Source: a bacterium UBP6_UBA1196 | GTDB lineage: Bacteria; UBP6; UBA1177 | Assembly (NCBI GenBank): GCA_002310035.1 | Contig: DBYC01000036.1 | Location: 7,976-17,593, forward strand | Direction: 5' to 3' | Length of the DNA stretch: 9,618 bases | Shown here: positions 6,098 to 9,618 of the stretch, in pieces | Layout: the number at the start of each line of letters is the position of its first letter | How positions within the stretch are numbered: position 1 is the stretch's first letter | Notes under the pieces: generated by a model | The model's input: the letters and a program-made list of their open reading frames with translations, nothing else | Told to the model about the DNA's origin: nothing | The model's database searches: none | Made by a program: the position numbers and the translations under genes

Positions 6098-6961
6098 ATG
6101 AAAAAGGTTCAGTTCACAGGTTTGATTTTCACACTTTTTGTCGCTTTTTTCGCTGTTTCATGCGCCGGTTCGAAAGGCGAGGCGGAAAAAACGATAGAAT
6201 CCTATGTCGAGCTTCTCAAGGCTAAGAATTTCGCAAAAGCATGGGAAATGCTTGACCAGGAATCGCAGGAAGTCGTAGGCCAGAAAAAGTTCATCGAAGA
6301 CGCGCAGAACATTTCAGGCAACGCGATGTTCCTCAAAAACAAACCGATAAAGATCAACGAAGCCGGCGACAAGGCGATTCTTGAAACCGAATATTTCGGC
6401 CAGAAAGTCGCTTTCAACAAACTGCCTGAAGCAAAAATCACATACTATGCGAACAAAAACAACGGAAAATGGCAGATCAGGCTCCAGGAGAGAATTGACC
6501 AGATCCTTGAAGAGCAGAAACGCGATTCGATCGAAATTCCCATCGACCCGGAACTTATCGAAACAGCTAAACTTTACAAGGACAAAATCGAAGTCAAAGA
6601 TCTCCGCAACGGCGAAGTCGAATTCGGAAACGGCCAGACACAGTATATGATGGACGCTACGGTCAAGAACAATACCGACAAACCGCTCAGCTATGTCGGC
6701 GTTCTTGTAAAATTCATGGACGACAAAGAAGAAAAAGTCCTTTTCGAAAAAACTTTCTTTGTAATCTACACCCGTCAGATCGAAGAAATCTACCCGATCA
6801 AACCGGGCGAGGAAAAGAACATCATCATCCCCGGCTACGACGCAGGCGACATTGACGGCAACTGGACAGGCAAGCTTCAGTGGGAAGTCAACGCAGTCAA
6901 AGTTGCGACTCCGGCCGAACTTATTACGATCGAAGATCTCAAACTTCCGAAAAAGAAATAA
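6098..6961 (+). CDS. Lipoprotein with NTF2/DUF4878-like N-domain and Ig-like C-domain
   Basis: This encodes 287 residues. ATG 6098 has GAGG (6087-6090) 7 bp upstream and begins MKKVQFTGL..FFAVSC, a lipoprotein signal with lipidated Cys22. The longer reading back to 5990 only overlaps the XRE gene. Residues 27-130 (AEKTIESYVELLKAKNFAKAWEM, then KITYYANKNNGKWQI) resemble the helix-plus-sheet fold of DUF4878/NTF2-like lipoproteins. Residues about 165-270 are beta-rich: VKNNTDKPLSYVGVLVKF and PIKPGEEKNIIIPGYD resemble FxLYD or Ig-like extracytoplasmic domains. It ends in a basic PKKK. No catalytic motif is visible, so a binding or sensing role is likelier than enzymatic. It is the middle gene of an operon and its stop overlaps the next start by one base (TAATG). 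The domain calls are by pattern only. Confidence 0.85.
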   Translation: MKKVQFTGLIFTLFVAFFAVSCAGSKGEAEKTIESYVELLKAKNFAKAWEMLDQESQEVVGQKKFIEDAQNISGNAMFLKNKPIKINEAGDKAILETEYFGQKVAFNKLPEAKITYYANKNNGKWQIRLQERIDQILEEQKRDSIEIPIDPELIETAKLYKDKIEVKDLRNGEVEFGNGQTQYMMDATVKNNTDKPLSYVGVLVKFMDDKEEKVLFEKTFFVIYTRQIEEIYPIKPGEEKNIIIPGYDAGDIDGNWTGKLQWEVNAVKVATPAELITIEDLKLPKKK

Positions 6962-7530
6962 TGCAGATTCCGGAATTTGTCTCTACACTCGCCACTAAAA
7001 TTGAAAAATTAGACCACGATTTCAATATGTATTTCTCCGCACAGGAGAAAAAAGCCCCGCTTCAAGCTCTGGAAAACATGAAGCGCGAAGTAAACCTTCT
7101 GATGAAAGGAGCGGCCGATTCACAGAATCTGGTCGAAAGGAATCTGGCTTCGCAGCTCATAAACCGTTTCACAACTTACCGCCAGAAGTGGGAAAGATGC
7201 GTCCGCGACATTGAGGAAGGACGCGCCAAACCAGGGACAAAGTTTTTCGGCGGATTCGGAAACAGCGACCTTTCCGACCTGAAATCGGCGGCAGATTCCG
7301 TTGAAAGGAAAGATGCCGAAGCTTTCGCAATGAGCGCCATGATCGACCAGACGGCCAATAAATTCATAGAGTTAAGTAAGAAATACACCAACAGGGCATA
7401 CAGTTTCGATGCTGTAACCGAAATGCTCTCAAAAAAAATCGGCGACATTCAGCAGAAATTCGGCAACAACTTCTCTTTCGATGTTTTTTACGAAGACGGC
7501 AAGGTCAAAATCAAACCTGTCAGAAAATAG
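6961..7530 (+). CDS. Helical cytoplasmic protein resembling the MXAN_5187 C-terminal family
   Basis: This encodes 189 residues with no signal peptide or membrane segment. ATG 6961 shares its A with the TAA of the lipoprotein gene, so it is probably translated by coupling; the local ribosome site is only a purine stretch. The longer frame back to 6880 is an overlap artefact. Residues 10-90 are long charged helices with YF near 24, a hydrophobic heptad pattern and FTTYRQKWERCVRDIEEGR (70-88). The spacing of YF, RFxTYxxxWxR and IEEG recalls the MXAN_5187 C-terminal domain of myxobacteria, whose function I do not know. A short Gly-Phe turn (96-100) leads to a second helical half and a beta-hairpin end (FSFDVFYEDGKVKIKPV). 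The family match is from memory and moderate. Confidence 0.78.
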   Translation: MQIPEFVSTLATKIEKLDHDFNMYFSAQEKKAPLQALENMKREVNLLMKGAADSQNLVERNLASQLINRFTTYRQKWERCVRDIEEGRAKPGTKFFGGFGNSDLSDLKSAADSVERKDAEAFAMSAMIDQTANKFIELSKKYTNRAYSFDAVTEMLSKKIGDIQQKFGNNFSFDVFYEDGKVKIKPVRK

Positions 7531-7555
7531 TTGCCCTATTTACACAATTAAAAAT

Positions 7556-8254
7556 TTACAGATTTCTCAGAGCCTCGACGAGCTCGGTTTTTGACTGGGT
7601 CTTTTCATCGACCTGTTTGATGATCTTCGCGGGGACTCCGGCTACAACACTGAAAGGCGGCACGTCTTTCGTTACGACCGAACCTGCCGCGACGACTGAA
7701 TTTTCGCCGACAGTGACACCTTCCAGAACAACGGCGTTTGCCCCGATCATGACTCCGTCGCAGATTTTAACAGGAGTCGCACTCGGAGGCTCGATAACGC
7801 CTGCAAGGACCGTTCCCGCTCCGATGTGGCAGTTTCTGCCGACCATAGCCCTGCCGCCGATAACGGCGTTCATGTCGATCATCGTTCCTTCGCCGATCAC
7901 AGCGCCGATATTTATTACCGCACCCATCATTATGACACATTTGTCGCCGATCTCGGTCATTTCGCGGATGACTGCACCCGGCTCGATCCGTGCATTGATT
8001 TTTGTGAGGTCCGCAAGGGGAATCGCCGAATTTCTGCGGTCGTTTTCAAAGCGGGTCATCGTTACTTCCGGATGAGCGGATACAAAATCGCGGATTTTGT
8101 CAAACTCGTCGTAAACCTCGACGAAATCAAGGCCTCTGTAACTTTCCGCCAGAGCCGAAAAGTCGCATTTTTCGATATTTCCCTTGAAAAGCGCGCGGAC
8201 CGGCGTTTTTTTCTTCGATTCGCTGATAAGTTTTATGATTTCGTATGCGTCCAT
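7556..8254 (-). CDS. dapH: 2,3,4,5-tetrahydropyridine-2,6-dicarboxylate N-acetyltransferase
   Basis: DapH transfers an acetyl group from acetyl-CoA to tetrahydrodipicolinate in the acetylase branch of meso-diaminopimelate and lysine synthesis, in the cytoplasm. The 232 residues match the family length (about 236 in Bacillus). The N-terminal alpha/beta part contains MDAYEIIKLI and SKKKTPVRAL, and FENDRRNSAIPLADL (69-83) is diagnostic. A left-handed beta-helix of hexapeptide repeats (about 88-207) holds IEPGAVIRE, GAVINIGAVIGEGTMIDMNA, GRNCHIGAGTVLAGVIEPPS and VVAGVPAKIIK. The acidic/basic tail DEKTQSKTEL is also typical. ATG directly follows the TAG of the glycosyltransferase gene, and its GGAG site lies inside that gene 6 bp upstream, so the two are coupled. 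The remaining dap genes are not in the window. Confidence 0.96.
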   Translation of the reverse strand: MDAYEIIKLISESKKKTPVRALFKGNIEKCDFSALAESYRGLDFVEVYDEFDKIRDFVSAHPEVTMTRFENDRRNSAIPLADLTKINARIEPGAVIREMTEIGDKCVIMMGAVINIGAVIGEGTMIDMNAVIGGRAMVGRNCHIGAGTVLAGVIEPPSATPVKICDGVMIGANAVVLEGVTVGENSVVAAGSVVTKDVPPFSVVAGVPAKIIKQVDEKTQSKTELVEALRNL

Positions 8255-8977
8255 CTACTTCTCCAATATTTTTCTGCCCATAAATCTGAGTTTCCAGACT
8301 CCGAAAAGAGCCTCTTTGAAGATTTTACCGCTCATTTTGCTCGTTCCCTCGGTCCTGTCGGGGAAAACTATCGGCAGTTCGAACACTTTTCCGCCGCTTA
8401 TCTTCGTTCTGAAAGCCATTTCTATCTGGAATCCGAAGCCCGAAAGGACAAGCGGAGTCGAAATCACTTTTTCAAGAAGTTTAGCGTCCCAGCACTTGAA
8501 TCCGGCAGTTACATCGTTCACTCCAAGCCCTAAAATCGTGCTTGCGTAGAAGCTGCCTCCCCTTGAAATAATGCGGCGGTCGATGCTCCAGTTTTCCGTT
8601 CCGCCCCCTTTGACATAGCGTGAACCGACAACAACAGTGTAGCCTTCGTCCGATTTTTTCACCATTTCGGGAAGATATTCTGGTTTGTGCGAAAAGTCGG
8701 CATCCATCTGAATTATTTTTTCGTAGCCTTTTTCAATAAGAGTGCTGAACCCGTCGAGATATGCCGCGCCGAGACCCTCTTTACTCTGACGGACTTTCAG
8801 AAGCACGAAACTGTTTTCTTTCATCAGATCCCGCACGATTTCCGCTGTTCCGTCGGGCGAATTGTCATCGACTATCAGGATATCAGCTTCGGGAAGCTCA
8901 GCGTGCACAGCCTTTATTATAGCCGCAATATTCTCTTTTTCGTTGTAAGTCGGGATACAGACAGCGACTTTGCTCAT
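8255..8977 (-). CDS. Polyprenol-phosphate sugar transferase, DPM1/Ppm1-like GT2
   Basis: This encodes 240 residues. The start at 8977 has GGAGG (8983-8987) 5 bp upstream; the ATG seven codons earlier has none. This GT-A family-2 enzyme type loads mannose (or glucose) from a GDP/UDP sugar onto polyprenyl phosphate at the inner face of the membrane, making a donor for lipid, glycan or protein glycosylation. Visible motifs are PTYNE (9-13), DDNSPDGT (37-44), the metal-binding DAD (92-94), GSRYVKGGG (118-126), VNDVTAGFKCW (153-163) and FPDRTEGTSKM (205-215). The last two are typical of dolichol-phosphate mannosyltransferases. It has no C-terminal membrane helices, so it is the soluble DPM1-type. 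Sugar specificity cannot be told. It is the first gene of a two-gene unit with dapH, with which it has no known pathway link. Confidence 0.92.
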   Translation of the reverse strand: MSKVAVCIPTYNEKENIAAIIKAVHAELPEADILIVDDNSPDGTAEIVRDLMKENSFVLLKVRQSKEGLGAAYLDGFSTLIEKGYEKIIQMDADFSHKPEYLPEMVKKSDEGYTVVVGSRYVKGGGTENWSIDRRIISRGGSFYASTILGLGVNDVTAGFKCWDAKLLEKVISTPLVLSGFGFQIEMAFRTKISGGKVFELPIVFPDRTEGTSKMSGKIFKEALFGVWKLRFMGRKILEK

Positions 8978-9008
8978 TTCAACCTCCGCAAAAAACAAAA
9001 AGTCTGAT

Positions 9009-9036
9009 ATTTTAAAGAAAAACTGTGGAAAAACAA
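9009..9036 (-). promoter_or_regulatory. Candidate sigma-70-type promoter for the glycosyltransferase-dapH unit
   Basis: On the minus strand TTGTTT (9031-9036) and TAAAAT (9009-9014) are separated by 16 bp, with the start codon 31 bp downstream at 8977. The -10 matches that of the LysM promoter. The -35 is only partly consensus (TTG kept). The 9-bp minisatellite begins 10 bp upstream of the -35. Confidence 0.55.
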
Positions 9037-9046
9037 GATTCTTTCC

Positions 9047-9100
9047 TCCCTAAATTCCCTAGACTCCTTAGATTCCCTAGATTCCTTAAACTCCCTAAAT
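9047..9100. repeat. Minisatellite of six 9-bp units, consensus TCCYTARAY
   Basis: Six head-to-tail 9-mers without indels: TCCCTAAAT, TCCCTAGAC, TCCTTAGAT, TCCCTAGAT, TCCTTAAAC and TCCCTAAAT. Six of nine positions are invariant. Positions 4, 7 and 9 vary, always by transition (C/T, A/G, T/C). The array lies in the gap between the divergent glycosyltransferase and FAD oxidoreductase genes, between their candidate promoters. Read in frame on the plus strand it would give Ser-Leu-Asn/Asp triplets, but no start codon with a ribosome site accompanies it. Confidence 0.93.
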
Positions 9101-9104
9101 TTTA

Positions 9105-9132
9105 TTGACTTTAAAACCCGCAGAATTATCTT
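9105..9132 (+). promoter_or_regulatory. Candidate sigma-70-type promoter for the FAD/[2Fe-2S] oxidoreductase
   Basis: TTGACT (9105-9110) and TATCTT (9127-9132) are separated by 16 bp and lie 46 bp before the start at 9179. The -35 is identical to that of the XRE promoter; the -10 is 4 of 6 to consensus. It starts 4 bp after the minisatellite ends. Confidence 0.45.
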
Positions 9133-9178
9133 GCCACCACTGAATTTGTTTCTTTAACTACTGAATAATGGTGAGATT

Positions 9179-9618
9179 ATGACAAGAATTGAAAAACATC
9201 CTGTCCTTGAGATTCCTCAGGGCCAGAAAGAAGTCGAATTTACTTTCGACGGCAGAAAAATGACAGGTTACGAAGGAGAGGCGGTAAGTTCGGCTCTTTT
9301 TGCAAACGGTGTCAGACAGTTTTCGCTCCACAGAAACGGCAAGGCTCCGCAGGGCATCTTCTGTGCGAACGGCCAGTGCAGCCAGTGCACGGTAATCATC
9401 GACGGACTTCCGCAGAAATCGTGTATTACTCCGCTCAAAGCGGGAATGAAGATCGAGACTCTTAACGGCGTTCCGAAACTTGCGGAAGACGACAGACCGG
9501 TGGAACACACCGAAAGACGCAACGAAAGCTGCGACGTTCTCGTTGTCGGCGGCGGCCCGAGCGGTCTCAATGCGACGATCGAACTTGCACAGCTCGGTTT
9601 CAACGTAATTTTAGTTGA
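9179..9618 (+). CDS. [2Fe-2S]/FAD oxidoreductase, sarcosine/opine-oxidase alpha type (N-terminal part)
   Basis: The frame is open from ATG 9179 to the window end (146 codons seen, C-terminus missing). GGTGAG (9170-9175) lies just upstream at short spacing. Residues 17-95 are a ferredoxin-like Fer2_4 domain with cluster ligands Cys62, Cys67, Cys70 and Cys82 in FCANGQCSQCTVIIDG and KSC. A linker (96-117) leads to a Rossmann FAD-binding start, VLVVGGGPSGLNA (120-132), with an intact GxGxxG. This order, Fer2_4 then FAD domain, is that of the alpha subunit of heterotetrameric sarcosine oxidase and of octopine/nopaline, hydroxyproline and cyanide-forming glycine dehydrogenases, which oxidise secondary or small amino acids and pass electrons through the cluster. 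The substrate cannot be read from this fragment; partner subunits would lie downstream. Confidence 0.9.
   Translation, partial: MTRIEKHPVLEIPQGQKEVEFTFDGRKMTGYEGEAVSSALFANGVRQFSLHRNGKAPQGIFCANGQCSQCTVIIDGLPQKSCITPLKAGMKIETLNGVPKLAEDDRPVEHTERRNESCDVLVVGGGPSGLNATIELAQLGFNVILV

Noticed and set aside
7525..7541. AAATAG/CTATTT hairpin between the convergent coiled-coil and dapH genes
   Set aside because: It has only six A/T-rich pairs and no T run on either strand, so it does not qualify as a terminator.
7826..8533. 235-codon plus-strand frame across the dapH/glycosyltransferase junction
   Set aside because: It is antisense to two genes with strong family matches and carries no motif of its own.
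9047..9100. CRISPR array
   Set aside because: Units are 9 bp, contiguous and without spacers, so this is a minisatellite.
9168..9182. Four-codon leader ORF (ATG GTG AGA TTA TGA) overlapping the oxidoreductase start
   Set aside because: It has no ribosome site, is too short to judge, and its bases double as the GGTGAG site of the real gene. Most likely coincidence.

Overview
The window carries nine protein genes (seven complete, one C-terminal stub at the left edge, one N-terminal part at the right edge) and one decayed gene. Moderate GC, signal peptides, two lipoproteins, a probable outer-membrane barrel and a LysM envelope protein point to a diderm bacterium. A MopE-type/choice-of-anchor-L lipoprotein, a small XRE regulator of a type I associate with former Deltaproteobacteria, and a coiled-coil protein resembling the MXAN_5187 C-terminal family suggest an uncultured relative of Myxococcota or another former deltaproteobacterial lineage. 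This placement rests on remembered family distributions, not a search.

Layout. 1-66 is the tail of an unidentified gene, followed by a textbook UUCG-loop terminator. 119-351 (minus) is a pseudogene of a macro-domain (PARG-like) protein with most of its middle deleted. 417-1040 (plus) is a secreted, probably outer-membrane beta-barrel protein. It converges on 2649-1060 (minus), a Cys-rich MopE-like/choice-of-anchor-L lipoprotein with its own promoter. Upstream on the same strand lie a LysM protein (5702-4401) and a membrane histidine kinase (4411-2726) whose TTG start lies inside the end of the LysM gene. Diverging from them is a plus-strand operon: XRE regulator (5869-6081), lipoprotein (6098-6961) and coiled-coil cytoplasmic protein (6961-7530), the last pair coupled by TAATG. 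Converging from the right is a coupled pair: polyprenol-phosphate glycosyltransferase (8977-8255) and DapH of lysine/diaminopimelate synthesis (8254-7556), joined TAG-ATG. At the right edge a divergent gene (9179 onward) encodes a [2Fe-2S]/FAD oxidoreductase of the sarcosine/opine oxidase type. A six-copy 9-bp minisatellite sits between its promoter and that of the glycosyltransferase.

The centre (2726-7530) reads as an envelope-surveillance neighbourhood: a LysM protein with a sensor kinase, back to back with a regulator-lipoprotein-coiled-coil operon. No phage, transposon, CRISPR, tRNA or rRNA was seen. Five or six candidate promoters all show a 16-bp spacer, which looks like a property of this organism's main sigma factor. 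I see no convincing new defence or mobile system. The least expected items are the macro-domain gene remnant, the 9-bp minisatellite and the XRE operon.
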